This document shows positions 25,266-34,320 of a stretch of 64,000 nucleotides of DNA, one piece after another. The stretch is from Natrarchaeobius halalkaliphilus (GTDB lineage Archaea > Halobacteriota > Halobacteria > Halobacteriales > Natrialbaceae): NCBI RefSeq assembly GCF_003841485.1, contig NZ_REFY01000004.1, positions 124,001 through 188,000 on the forward strand. The letters are read 5' to 3'. The notes below the pieces were generated by a model, which saw only the letters and a program-made list of their open reading frames with translations, had not been told where the DNA came from and did no database searches. Position numbers and translations under genes: made by a program. Position 1 is the stretch's first letter; each line of letters starts with the position of its first letter.

Positions 25266-26561
25266 TTACTCCCGTCGACGCTCGAGCGACGCGCCGAGCC
25301 CCTCGAGCGCGTCGAAGAAACCGGGGTAGGAGACGTCGACGTGTTCGGCACCCGTAATCGTCGTCTCGCCGTCGGCGACGAGTCCCGCCAGCGCGAGCGT
25401 CATGACGATCCGGTGGTCGCCGCGTCCCTCGACGGTCGCACCCTCGAGTCGGGAGTCGCTACCGTGGATCGTCAGCGAGTCGGGTTCTTCGGTCGTCTCG
25501 ACGCCCATCTTCCCGAGCTCTTCGGCCATCGCGCTCACGCGGTCGGTCTCCTTGTAGCGAACGTGTTCGGCGTTCGTGATCCGGGTGTCGCCGTCGGCGA
25601 CTGCACCGAGCGTCGCGATCGTCGGCAGGAGGTCCGGCGTGTTTTCGACCGACACCTCGATCCCCTCGAGCGATCCCGTCGTGACGTCGATGGTTCCCGC
25701 GTCGCGGTCCCAGTCGACGCTCGCGCCCATTCGGTCGACGATCTCGACGATGGCGGTGTCGCCCTGTGCGCTCGGTTGGGCGCCCTCGATTCGAACGCCG
25801 TTCTCACCGGCGATCGCGCCCGCCGCGAGCGGGTAGGATATCGACGAGAAGTCCCCGGGAACGGCGTACTCGCCGCTCTCGGCCCCGTAGCGCTGTCCCC
25901 CCTCGACCGCGAAGCCGTCGTCGGTCCGCCGTGCGTCGACGCCGAACGCCTCGAGCAACTCGAGCGTGATATCGACGTACGGCGCGGATTTGAGTTCCGT
26001 CTCGAGCGTGAGCTCGAGGCCGTCGTCGGTCACCGCGCCGGCCATCAACAGCGCCGTGACGTACTGCGAGGAGACGTCGCCCGGAATCGAGACCGCATCG
26101 CCGGAGATCGGGCCGGTGACGACCAGCGGAGCCTGCCCGTTCGATCGGGTGCTCGCTGCCTGTGCGCCGAGATCGGTGATCGCCTCGAGCAACGGACCCT
26201 GGGGCCGCGAGCGAAGCGATTCGTCGCCGGTGAGCACCGACGTTCCGTCGGCCAGCGCAGCAGTCGCGGTGACGAGACGCATCGTCGTTCCGCTGTTATC
26301 GCAGTCGATGACGTCCGCGGGGACGCCGGGCGTTCCGTCGAAGCCCTCGATCTCGAGGGTTCCGCCGTCGCGTCGGTCGACGTCACCGCCGAACAGCTCC
26401 ACCGCCCGGGCGGTCGCGCGGGTGTCCGCGCTCCAGAGCGCGTCCCGAACCGACGTCCGATCGGCGTAGCCGGCCGCGAGGATCGCTCGGTGGGTGTAAC
26501 TCTTCGACGGCGGTGCCCGGATCGTCCCCTCGACGCTCGAGGGCGAAATCGTGACGTGCAT
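25266..26561 (-). CDS. aroA: 3-phosphoshikimate 1-carboxyvinyltransferase (EPSP synthase)
   Basis: A 431-residue enzyme of the shikimate pathway that joins shikimate 3-phosphate and phosphoenolpyruvate. The start [27 protein letters not shown] contains the KSYTHRAI substrate-binding motif; '[15 protein letters not shown]', '[17 protein letters not shown]' and the C-terminal '[17 protein letters not shown]' and '[15 protein letters not shown]' are all typical. Start at 26561; an upstream extension is non-homologous. It provides the substrate of AroC, whose gene lies 6.6 kb away on the same strand. Confidence 0.96.
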   Translation of the reverse strand: MHVTISPSSVEGTIRAPPSKSYTHRAILAAGYADRTSVRDALWSADTRATARAVELFGGDVDRRDGGTLEIEGFDGTPGVPADVIDCDNSGTTMRLVTATAALADGTSVLTGDESLRSRPQGPLLEAITDLGAQAASTRSNGQAPLVVTGPISGDAVSIPGDVSSQYVTALLMAGAVTDDGLELTLETELKSAPYVDITLELLEAFGVDARRTDDGFAVEGGQRYGAESGEYAVPGDFSSISYPLAAGAIAGENGVRIEGAQPSAQGDTAIVEIVDRMGASVDWDRDAGTIDVTTGSLEGIEVSVENTPDLLPTIATLGAVADGDTRITNAEHVRYKETDRVSAMAEELGKMGVETTEEPDSLTIHGSDSRLEGATVEGRGDHRIVMTLALAGLVADGETTITGAEHVDVSYPGFFDALEGLGASLERRRE

Positions 26562-27161
26562 GCTCGGTCTGTGGGGTGGATTCCCTATACCGGTACCGAT
26601 CCGGCGAATGGTGTCGGATCGGCGCGGGATAAATCGCCGGTCTCGTCGATTGCGGTACCGGCGACCCGCTTCCGTCACTCGAGGGCGGTTCGCCGGTTCG
26701 TCTTCCTCGCCGGGATCGAATTCGAACGACGAACGTGCTCGCCCCGTTGGGGGCCGTCGACCGATGCCGCCTGCTTCATACGGTTTAGCGTGTCATAGAA
26801 TACGTCTCCCTTCCTGACGATTATACAACTCACAATTAGCGTTTAGCCGGAATATCGTTAGCTAGCTGTTTTCTCACGATTAAGACGACGAATCGTGTAC
26901 AGAAAGAATCATTGTATGACACGGTCAGTTGAAGCTACACTCAGTTGGGAAGTTTGATCGAGTGGTTCACTCTCACTGACGAAGGCTTTCAAGAAAAGTG
27001 ACCTAAGGCAGACTCGTATCACGGTCTTCTCCTTCTCCTGTTCTTAGTAACACTCAGGTAATGAAACTAGCAATATAGTTGTATACACTAATAAAAGAAA
27101 ATAAAATAATACTCTATCTAGTAGGAGAATTTATATTATTGGTCGGCCAACAATAGTTGGC
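26562..27161. other. Gene-free, A/T-rich boundary of the accessory island
   Basis: A 600-bp stretch without a supportable gene. Its first 200 bp are normal in composition; from about 26780 it becomes strongly A/T-rich. It holds an edge of the palindromic family (TCATACGGTTT at 26776), and a 9-bp inverted repeat CGTGTCATA (26789-26797) / TATGACACG (26915-26923) that could be the remains of a small mobile element. The last 100 bp (long A/T runs, 27080-27150) probably contain the promoter of the exported-protein gene. Short open frames here are not convincing. Confidence 0.55.
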
Positions 27162-28139
27162 ATGTCGAAAGACAACCCACTGCCCCGTCGTATAGTCCTC
27201 GCTGCGGCAGGAGCTTCGGCAACTGCTGGATTGACCTCGGTTGCCGCTGCTCGCGACGAGGATCAACAACGAACCCCGGACGAGATCGGGAGTGCAACCC
27301 GACACCTGACTGTCGAGATCGAACGATACGACGACAGGTCACCTGCCGTGGTCGTACCGGATCAGTTCGAGACGCTCGCTGACGATGCACAGTCGACGAT
27401 CAACATCGCTATCGAAAACGGTCGAACCATCCGGTACGAACGACCGTGGGTTCGTGGTACTGGCTTCGTCGTCGACGACGAATATTACCAGTACGACGTT
27501 TCATTTTCCGGTCGTGAAACAAGAGAGACACCGGTACTCGTCGCCGAGTCCGTAGACGGAAAGGAGCTCGAAACGGACTCCGTCACCCCGGTCGACGAGT
27601 TCACCTCCGCTGCTTGGGAGGCAATTCACGGTGCGATCGGCCGCGAGCGGTATCTGCACCTGCTCGAAACGGACCCCGACACTTCAGTCGATGACGCAAA
27701 GCCCCGCCAGCGCGGGTACGTGTTCGGTTCGTCCGAGAACGTTCCGACCCAGTTGGCCGACGTGGATTTCCCCCACTACGTCCAAGACGAAACCGGAGAT
27801 TATCACCGTCTTTTTCTCCGGCCGATGCAGGCGAGCGTAGAGGTCTACGATGTCCGTACCGAATCTGTCGCGAAGACGGCCGCGGAATTCGACGAGTGGT
27901 TCGCAACGGAGCAACTCGCGGTGGACGATCAATTATCGCTACTCTCAGCCCAGGAAGAAGAAGTTCTTATGGCCGCAAGTGAGGGGGGTATCACCGAGAA
28001 AGGTGAGCCGAACGAAGCAGTCGCACAGTTCCTCAAGCGCATCAACGTGGATCCGACTTCGACACTCGATGATCGTCGCTGGGCGAGAATCGGGTCGGAA
28101 CTTCTGTTTATCGACGTCACAAGGGGGGTGGGTTGCTAA
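27162..28139 (+). CDS. Tat-exported protein of unknown function
   Basis: A 325-residue protein. The N terminus, MSKDNPLPRRIVLAAAGASA, has twin arginines (9-10) followed by a hydrophobic stretch and an Ala-rich end, so export by the Tat system is likely. The mature part has no motif I recognise; it is acidic and contains 'DFPHYVQDETGDYHRLFLRP' and a helical C-terminal part with 'LSAQEEEVLMAASEGG'. The stop overlaps the next gene's start by one base (TAATG), so both proteins are probably translated from one message. The last bases before the stop contain a run of six G, which raises the possibility of a frameshift linking the two. Part of the A/T-rich island. Confidence 0.65.
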   Translation: MSKDNPLPRRIVLAAAGASATAGLTSVAAARDEDQQRTPDEIGSATRHLTVEIERYDDRSPAVVVPDQFETLADDAQSTINIAIENGRTIRYERPWVRGTGFVVDDEYYQYDVSFSGRETRETPVLVAESVDGKELETDSVTPVDEFTSAAWEAIHGAIGRERYLHLLETDPDTSVDDAKPRQRGYVFGSSENVPTQLADVDFPHYVQDETGDYHRLFLRPMQASVEVYDVRTESVAKTAAEFDEWFATEQLAVDDQLSLLSAQEEEVLMAASEGGITEKGEPNEAVAQFLKRINVDPTSTLDDRRWARIGSELLFIDVTRGVGC

Positions 28140-28822
28140 TGTCCAGTCCGGCGTTGGATATAACGATGTTCCGGGACGAGGACGTCGACGATGACACCTT
28201 CAGCGTGGCGGTGGACGCCATTGGAAACCTCGCGGACCAACTTGGGACTGACTCTTCAGCCACCTCCCACGGCACACGAGATGGCCCCGATCATAATGAT
28301 TACAGTGACTATCTGGATGAACTTGAGTACCGAAACATCCCAGGAGTACACGCTGACTTCGTCCCCGATGGTAATCAGGGACTTCTCCTCTACAAACGCG
28401 ACCTGTCAAGCGAGGTCCCAGCGGGTGCTAGTCGGAGTTTTTTCCGATCCGATGATAGCTGCTACGCAGTTGCCAATGCGTACCTTATGGAGAGTTCTAT
28501 CGGGAGCGAAAGTGCTTTCAGAAATATAGTCAAACACGAACTCCTCCACTCGTTGATGAACGGCGACGACAACTGCCCAGGAACGCACGTTTCGAGAAGT
28601 GACGACCACTCCTGTGGTCACGTTGAGGAATCCTGGTTTCAGGCCACCATTACGCCGATGGCGACGGGGTATGCACTTTCGCTCCCCGGGGTTGACACCA
28701 ATCACCCCCCGTCCGAATTCTGTGGGTACGAAGGTGATCCTTCGGGGTCTCCCAACTGGACGCCTGACCTCTCTGGATGCACCGAATCAGAAGCTACTCG
28801 TTGGTTGAGTGACGAATATTGA
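28139..28822 (+). CDS. Putative zinc metallopeptidase (HELLH zincin)
   Basis: A 227-residue protein counted from the ATG at 28139. It carries VKHELLHSLM (His133, Glu134, His137), the HExxH zinc-binding and catalytic motif, followed by a possible third ligand His150 (NCPGTH) and a methionine-containing turn (TPMATGY, Met174) as in metzincin-like enzymes. The HExxH-to-H spacing is longer than in classic metzincins. At least six cysteines (108, 146, 159 and others) suggest disulfides and so an extracytoplasmic location. However, the gene encodes no signal peptide of its own. It might be joined to the upstream Tat protein by frameshifting, or the peptidase may stay inside. The family is not identified. 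Confidence 0.6.
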   Translation: MSSPALDITMFRDEDVDDDTFSVAVDAIGNLADQLGTDSSATSHGTRDGPDHNDYSDYLDELEYRNIPGVHADFVPDGNQGLLLYKRDLSSEVPAGASRSFFRSDDSCYAVANAYLMESSIGSESAFRNIVKHELLHSLMNGDDNCPGTHVSRSDDHSCGHVEESWFQATITPMATGYALSLPGVDTNHPPSEFCGYEGDPSGSPNWTPDLSGCTESEATRWLSDEY

Positions 28823-28826
28823 ACTG

Positions 28827-29234
28827 ATGCCAAGCACACGTCGGTCGGTCCTCGGAAACGCGGCGGCCGTCGGAGCAATCTTGGCAGCCGGCTGTCTGGA
28901 TATCGAAGGTGAAGAACCAAAGTACATCAGTATCAGCAATTGGCACGAAGACCCAATCACGATCGACGTAACGATCACCAACGTCGATACCGTGGAAGTC
29001 GTCTACGACGAGGCGCTGGAATTCGATGGCTTCGCTGGACCCGAGGAAGACGGGTCGCCACCGAGTAAAAAACCCGATCTCGGCATCGGAGCGGAGTTCG
29101 AGGCAACCGTGACCGCTGCCACCGACCGAGACAGCGTCGAACTCACCGACGACATCAGCCCAGGTGCTGGTGCCTGGATCCACGTTGGGCACACGCCCGA
29201 CGCCAAACTCAGCATCTCGAGGGATGTCGTCTAA
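28827..29234 (+). CDS. Tat lipoprotein of unknown function
   Basis: A 135-residue secreted protein. The N terminus MPSTRRSVLGNAAAVGAILA, followed by AGC, has twin arginines (5-6), a hydrophobic stretch and a lipobox (LAAGC), which marks a Tat-exported lipoprotein anchored to the membrane. The mature domain is a short beta-rich sequence (about 30-130) with a cupredoxin- or immunoglobulin-like look, and no motif I recognise. It starts 4 bp after the stop of the peptidase gene and is the third gene of the presumed operon. A role as an anchor or immunity-like partner of the upstream pair is only a guess. Confidence 0.7.
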   Translation: MPSTRRSVLGNAAAVGAILAAGCLDIEGEEPKYISISNWHEDPITIDVTITNVDTVEVVYDEALEFDGFAGPEEDGSPPSKKPDLGIGAEFEATVTAATDRDSVELTDDISPGAGAWIHVGHTPDAKLSISRDVV

Positions 29235-29492
29235 TCCCCCGTCTATTCGGTGATCATCTCTGAACGTAGGGGAAAACGGACTTTCAGCTATCTATCAGGG
29301 ATTTGTATCGGAAGAAGAGGGTGTGCTCACGGGTTCGACATCGCGTACTGGTTTTGTACTTGGAGGTGACAGTCGGGGTCGATGTCGGTCGTCGCTACGA
29401 TGTTTCGGGCCAGTGGAAGGGATCTGATTGCCGGTCGATCGCCCACCCTTGTGCGATCGGTCGGAAACGACTCATAGCGGATTGTGTCATAA

Positions 29493-29585
29493 GGATTATC
29501 GTAGCCAACCGAAGATTTCGGCCACCGTCCGTCGTGGCTGTGTCTCGATCCTTCACATGAAAATTATGAACTGCTACGATAATCC
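29493..29585. repeat. Inverted-repeat element (13-bp arms), right edge of the island
   Basis: The 13-bp sequence GGATTATCGTAGC (29493-29505) recurs as its exact inverse complement GCTACGATAATCC (29573-29585), 67 bp apart. No open frame of use lies inside. This has the size of a small non-autonomous mobile element or a hairpin terminator. The sequence just before it (GTGTCATAAGGATTAT) resembles that at the left edge of the island (GTGTCATAGAATAC). The rest of the 29235-29649 gap has no gene. Confidence 0.6.
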
Positions 29586-29649
29586 CCATCGAAGGCGACA
29601 CCGTCCGGTACCCCCCGTCGTTTTGTGTTCGCCCTGCACACACACTGAC

Positions 29650-30840
29650 ATGGAGTTTACCGCCGATCTCTCGGCTCTGATCGACGTCCTCGATTCGGAC
29701 GACGTCGACGGCTATCTGATCGACGACGATTCGACGGATTCCGACCAGCGATACGTCTCCGGGTTCACGGCGCCCGACGCCTACCAGACGCTCGTCACGC
29801 CCGACGGCGGGGTTCACCTGCTCGTCTCGGGACTCGAGTACGGCCGCGCTACCGCCGAGTCGAACGCCGATTCGGTGACCCGCCGGGCGAGCTACGACTA
29901 TCAGGGGCTGGCCGTCGAACACGGCCCTCACGAGGGGAAGATCCGCATGCTCGAGACGTTTCTCGACGACCACGACGTGGCCTCCGTCTCCGTCCCGCGC
30001 TCGTTCCCGACCGGGACGGCGGACGGCCTGCGCGACCGGGACGTGTCCGTGACGGTCGAACCCGAGAGCATCGTCGAGGGCATTCGGGCGACCAAAACCG
30101 ACTGGGAGATCGACCAGATCGAAGCGACCCAGCGAGCGAACGAGGCGGCGATGGCCACCGCCGAGGCCCTCATCGCGAGCGCCGACGTCGAGGACGGCGT
30201 TCTGGTTCACGACGGCGAGGTACTCACCAGCGAGCGCGTCACGGAGGAAATCGAGATCACGCTCCTCCGAAACGGCTGTCAGCTGGACGAAACCATCGTT
30301 GCCTGCGGAGCGGACGGTGCGGACCCCCACGACCGCGGGAGCGGCCCGCTCGAGGCGAACGAGCTGATCGTGATCGATATCTTCCCGCGCGATAAGGAGA
30401 CGGGCTACTTCGGTGATATGACCCGGACGTTCGCCCGCGGTGATCCCGGCGAGGAGGCGAGGCGGCGATACGAGGTGACCGAACGGGCCTACGAGGCCGC
30501 CCTCGAGGCGGTCGAACCCGGCGTCACCGGCGCGGAAGTTCACGACGTCGCCTGCGACGTCATCGAGGAAGCCGGGTACGAGACGCTACGAAGCGATCCG
30601 AGCACGGACACGGGCTTCATCCACGGGACGGGCCACGGCGTCGGCCTCGACATTCACGAACAGCCGACCGTCTCGCCCGGTGGCGGCGAACTCGAGCCCG
30701 GACACGTTCTCACGATCGAGCCGGGGATCTACGATCCCGCCGTCGGCGGTGTCCGAATCGAGGACCTGGTGGTGGTCACCGAGGGCGGATCGGAGAACCT
30801 CACCGAGTATCCGGTGGCGCTCGAGCCGGCCGCTCGCTGA
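29650..30840 (+). CDS. M24-family Xaa-Pro-type metallopeptidase
   Basis: A 396-residue peptidase of the M24B (Xaa-Pro dipeptidase-like) family. An N-terminal creatinase-like domain (1-140) is followed by the pita-bread domain with the metal ligands in order: 'ELIVIDIFPRDKETGYFGDMTRTFARG' (two Asp), 'GFIHGTGHGVGLDIHEQP' (His), 'VLTIEPGIYDP' (Glu) and 'GGVRIEDLVVVTEGG' (Glu). It would release N-terminal amino acids before proline. The start MEFTADLSALIDVLDSDDVDG was chosen; a longer upstream extension is unrelated. The TGA stop is followed immediately by TACGG, the edge of a palindromic element. Confidence 0.9.
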   Translation: MEFTADLSALIDVLDSDDVDGYLIDDDSTDSDQRYVSGFTAPDAYQTLVTPDGGVHLLVSGLEYGRATAESNADSVTRRASYDYQGLAVEHGPHEGKIRMLETFLDDHDVASVSVPRSFPTGTADGLRDRDVSVTVEPESIVEGIRATKTDWEIDQIEATQRANEAAMATAEALIASADVEDGVLVHDGEVLTSERVTEEIEITLLRNGCQLDETIVACGADGADPHDRGSGPLEANELIVIDIFPRDKETGYFGDMTRTFARGDPGEEARRRYEVTERAYEAALEAVEPGVTGAEVHDVACDVIEEAGYETLRSDPSTDTGFIHGTGHGVGLDIHEQPTVSPGGGELEPGHVLTIEPGIYDPAVGGVRIEDLVVVTEGGSENLTEYPVALEPAAR

Positions 30841-30921
30841 TACGGGTTTCCGTTTCGATTTACCGGTACGCCAATAGTTCGCCGGCGGTTGCACCGGCGA
30901 ATCGGTACAGCGGTCCGATGA
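30838..30921. repeat. Palindromic repeat element, copy 5 (degenerate)
   Basis: It begins TGATACGG and ends in TCCGATGA, a decayed CCGTATGA, so the TGA direct repeat is kept. The inner arms (TTTACCGGTACGCC and CGCCGGCGGTTGCACCGGCG) are weaker than in copies 1-4. It starts at the stop codon of the M24 peptidase gene and reaches to within 30 bp of the convergent carB gene. Confidence 0.65.
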
Positions 30922-30951
30922 GTCGAGACGAACGTCGCGGGCGAGCCGAAC

Positions 30952-33900
30952 TCAGCCCCACCGCTCGGTCCGTTTCGGTCGGTCCGTCACCGACGCGACC
31001 TCGAGGTCGTCACCGACGGTCGCGAGCGCCTCGAGGTAGGCTTTCGCGCTCGATTCCGTCGAGAGGTAGGGGACCTCCTCTTCGACGGCCGTCTCGAGGG
31101 TCTCGCGGTCGCGGCTGACGACGAAATCGACCGCCCCCTCGCGGATCGCCTGGGGGGTGTCCTCGGATTCGTCGAGTTCGACGACGTCGAAGTGGTCCTC
31201 GAAGCCGTCGACGTCGAGATCGACGACCGCGGCTCCCTCGCTGGCCGCGTTGTAGGCGGCCTGCTGGGCCTTCCAGTAGGCCATGCCGAACTCGCTCGCG
31301 GTTCCCATCACCTCGCCCGTGGATTTCATCTCCGGGCCGAGGCGGGGATCCGATCCCGGCAGGCGGTCGAACGGCAGGACGACCTCCTTGATCGACGTGT
31401 GTTCGGGGATCCGTTCGTCGACGTCGAGGCTCGCTAGCGTCTCGCCGGCCATCACCTGCGCGGCGAGTTTCGCGATCGGAACGCCCGTCGCCTTCGAGAT
31501 GAACGGCACCGTTCGCGAGGACCGCGGGTTGGCCTCGAGGACGTACACTTCGCTCGCGGTTTCACCGCTCGCGTTATCCGAGGCGCCTTGCGCCTCGCTT
31601 TCACCGTCTCTGACTGCAAGCTGGACGTTCAGCAGGCCTTTCGTCTTCAGCGCCGCCGCGATGTCCTCGGTGACCTCCCGGACGCGTTCCAGGGTGTCCT
31701 CGTCGAGCGAGCGCGGCGGTATCATGCAGGCGGAGTCGCCGGAGTGGACGCCCGCGGTCTCGACGTGTTCCATGATGCCGCCGATCAGCACCGAGCGGCC
31801 GTCGGAGACGGCGTCGACGTCGAGTTCGATCGCGTCCTCCAAGAAGTCGTCCACGAGGATCGGCTTGTCCGGGGAGACGCGGACGGCCTCCTCGATGTAG
31901 GTCTCGAGTTCGTCGTCGTCGTAGACGACGTCCATCGCGCGGCCGCCGAGAACGTAGGAGGGACGCACGAGGACGGGGTAGCCGATCTCGTGGGCGAGTT
32001 CGAGCGCCTCTTCTTTCGAGTACGCCGTTCCGCCGTCGGGCTGGGCGATCTCGAGTTCGTCCATCAGCGCGTTGAACCGGTCGCGGTCTTCCGCCAAGTC
32101 CATCGCCTCGACGGAGGTCCCCATGACCTCACACTCGAGGCCGCGGCGGTCGATCTCCTCGGCGAGCGGTTCGGCGATGTTGACGGAGGTCTGGCCGCCG
32201 AACTGGACCATCACGCCGTCGGCGTCTGCCGCCTCCGCGACGTCAGCGACCTCCTCGGCCGTGATCGGCTCGAAAAAGAGGCCGTCGGAGGTGTCGTAGT
32301 CCGTCGAGACAGTCTCGGGGTTGTTGTTGACGACGTGGGCGTCGATACCCAGCTCGCGAAGCGCCTGGACCGCGTGGACCGAACAGTAGTCGAACTCGAC
32401 TCCCTGTCCGATTCGGATCGGGCCGCCGCCGACGACGATAACGCTCTCGACGTCGCGGGACACCTCGAGTTCGCCGGCCGCGGCCTCACCGATCAGCGGC
32501 CCGGACTCGAACTCGGTTTTGCGCGCGGAGTAGTAGTACGGCGTTTCGGCCTCGAACTCGCCGGCGCAGGTGTCGACTTGCTTGTAGGTCCGACCGGGAA
32601 CCTCGGTTTCGACGGTTCCGACGTCGGACGCGGTCGTCGCCGCGATGGAGGTGTTGGTGTGGCCGGTGATCGCCGCCGTCGTGAAGTCGCCCTCGGCGGC
32701 GGCGCGCATCGAGCCGGCGATGCGCCCGTAGCGTTCGACGTACCACTCGAAGATACCCGTCAGCTCGACGACTTCGTCGACGGTGTAGCCGCGTTCGAAC
32801 GCCTCGAACATCGCGTACGGCCTGTCCGGGGAGGGACGCTCGAGGTAGCGTTCCTCGAGTTCGTCGTCGTCCACCTCCTCCCAGTCGACGTCGGGATCGT
32901 ACTCGGACGATCGGAGGGCTTTGAGCAGCGACTCCTCGAAGGTTCGACCGATCGCCATCGCCTCGCCGGTCGATTTCATCGCGGTGGTGAGCTCGAAGTC
33001 GACGTCGTCGAACTTGTCCTTGGGCCAGCGCGGCACCTTGGTGACGACGTAATCGATCGCGGGCTCGAACGCCGCGGTCGTCTCGCCGGTGATCTCGTTT
33101 TCGATCTCGTGGAGTCGCTTGCCGAGGGCGACTTTCGCGGTGACGCGGGCGATCGGATACCCCGTCGCCTTCGAGGCGAGCGCCGACGAGCGCGAGACGC
33201 GGGGATTCACCTCGACGACGCGGTACTCGCCGCCGGGGGTGCCGTCGTCGTGCCAGGCGAACTGGATGTTACACCCGCCCTGGATACCGAGTTCGCGGAT
33301 GACGTCGAGCGCCGCGGTGCGCATCTCCTGGTGGCCCTCGTCGGGCACGAGTTGTGAGGGCGTAACGACCGTCGACTCCCCGGTGTGGATCCCCATCGGA
33401 TCGATGTTCTCCATGTTGCAGATGATGATACAGGAGTCGTCGGCGTCGCGCATCACCTCGTATTCGTACTCGACCCAGCCGGCGATCGACTCGGTGATGA
33501 GGACCTCGCTGTTCCGCGAGAGGCGAAGACCCTTGCGCACGCGAGAGAGCAGTTCGTCCATCTCGCCGACGACGCCCGAACCGGAGCCGCCAAGCGTGTA
33601 CGTGGTCCGGGCGATGACCGGCAGTCCCCCGACCTCCTCGACTGCGGCTTCGACGCGCTCGCGGACGTCCTCGTCGCTGAGTTCGGTGACCGACTCACCC
33701 TCCTCGAGCGAGATGGTCGTCGATCTGGGAACGGGCTGGCCGATCTTCTCCATTCGCTTGCGAAAGAGGTCGCGGTCTTCGGTCGCGTAGATCGTCTCGA
33801 GCGGCGTTCCCATGATTTCGACGTCGTACTCCTCGAGGACGCCCTCCTCGGCCAGTTCGGCGGTGACGTTGAGGCCGGTCTGGCCGCCGAGTCCGGCGAT

Positions 33901-34176
33901 GACGCCGTCGGGAGCTTCCTTCCGAATGATCTCGGCGATGGCCTCGGTCGTGATCGGCTCGATATAGACCTCGTCCGCCATCTCCGGATCGGTCATGATC
34001 GTCGCGGGGTTGGAGTTGACGAGGACGACTCGAGCGCCTTCTTCCTGCAGTGCGCGGCAGGCCTGTGCGCCGGAATAGTCGAACTCGGCGGCCTGCCCGA
34101 TCTGTATCGGTCCGCTCCCGATGAGCAAGATCGTGCGTCCGTCCCCGCCCGTCGCTCCGTCCTGGTCCGTACTCAT
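30952..34176 (-). CDS. carB: Carbamoyl-phosphate synthase large subunit
   Basis: A 1074-residue enzyme that makes carbamoyl phosphate from ammonia, bicarbonate and two ATP for arginine and pyrimidine synthesis. The two homologous halves are plain: each opens with 'IGSGPIQIGQAAEFDYSGAQACRALQEEG' or 'VGGGPIRIGQGVEFDYCSVHAVQALRELG' (carboxyphosphate and carbamate sites) followed by an ATP-grasp domain with 'ARTTYTLGGSGSG' or 'VRPSYVLGGRAM'. The C terminus (about 950-1074) is the MGS-like allosteric domain. No small subunit gene (carA) is in the window. A long intergenic stretch of 144 bp separates it from the DUF5778-like gene. Confidence 0.97.
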   Translation of the reverse strand: MSTDQDGATGGDGRTILLIGSGPIQIGQAAEFDYSGAQACRALQEEGARVVLVNSNPATIMTDPEMADEVYIEPITTEAIAEIIRKEAPDGVIAGLGGQTGLNVTAELAEEGVLEEYDVEIMGTPLETIYATEDRDLFRKRMEKIGQPVPRSTTISLEEGESVTELSDEDVRERVEAAVEEVGGLPVIARTTYTLGGSGSGVVGEMDELLSRVRKGLRLSRNSEVLITESIAGWVEYEYEVMRDADDSCIIICNMENIDPMGIHTGESTVVTPSQLVPDEGHQEMRTAALDVIRELGIQGGCNIQFAWHDDGTPGGEYRVVEVNPRVSRSSALASKATGYPIARVTAKVALGKRLHEIENEITGETTAAFEPAIDYVVTKVPRWPKDKFDDVDFELTTAMKSTGEAMAIGRTFEESLLKALRSSEYDPDVDWEEVDDDELEERYLERPSPDRPYAMFEAFERGYTVDEVVELTGIFEWYVERYGRIAGSMRAAAEGDFTTAAITGHTNTSIAATTASDVGTVETEVPGRTYKQVDTCAGEFEAETPYYYSARKTEFESGPLIGEAAAGELEVSRDVESVIVVGGGPIRIGQGVEFDYCSVHAVQALRELGIDAHVVNNNPETVSTDYDTSDGLFFEPITAEEVADVAEAADADGVMVQFGGQTSVNIAEPLAEEIDRRGLECEVMGTSVEAMDLAEDRDRFNALMDELEIAQPDGGTAYSKEEALELAHEIGYPVLVRPSYVLGGRAMDVVYDDDELETYIEEAVRVSPDKPILVDDFLEDAIELDVDAVSDGRSVLIGGIMEHVETAGVHSGDSACMIPPRSLDEDTLERVREVTEDIAAALKTKGLLNVQLAVRDGESEAQGASDNASGETASEVYVLEANPRSSRTVPFISKATGVPIAKLAAQVMAGETLASLDVDERIPEHTSIKEVVLPFDRLPGSDPRLGPEMKSTGEVMGTASEFGMAYWKAQQAAYNAASEGAAVVDLDVDGFEDHFDVVELDESEDTPQAIREGAVDFVVSRDRETLETAVEEEVPYLSTESSAKAYLEALATVGDDLEVASVTDRPKRTERWG

Positions 34177-34320
34177 TGGTCTTGTCCGTTCGAAGTTCGC
34201 ACATCGTAATAAGCCCCACGAAACGATACGATTCTCGAAATCACTTTTCGAATTTCGAATTCGTCGCCCACCCAGCCTCGAGCCCGGACTCTCGGCGTCT
34301 GAGCTGCCGTCGGTCGACGC

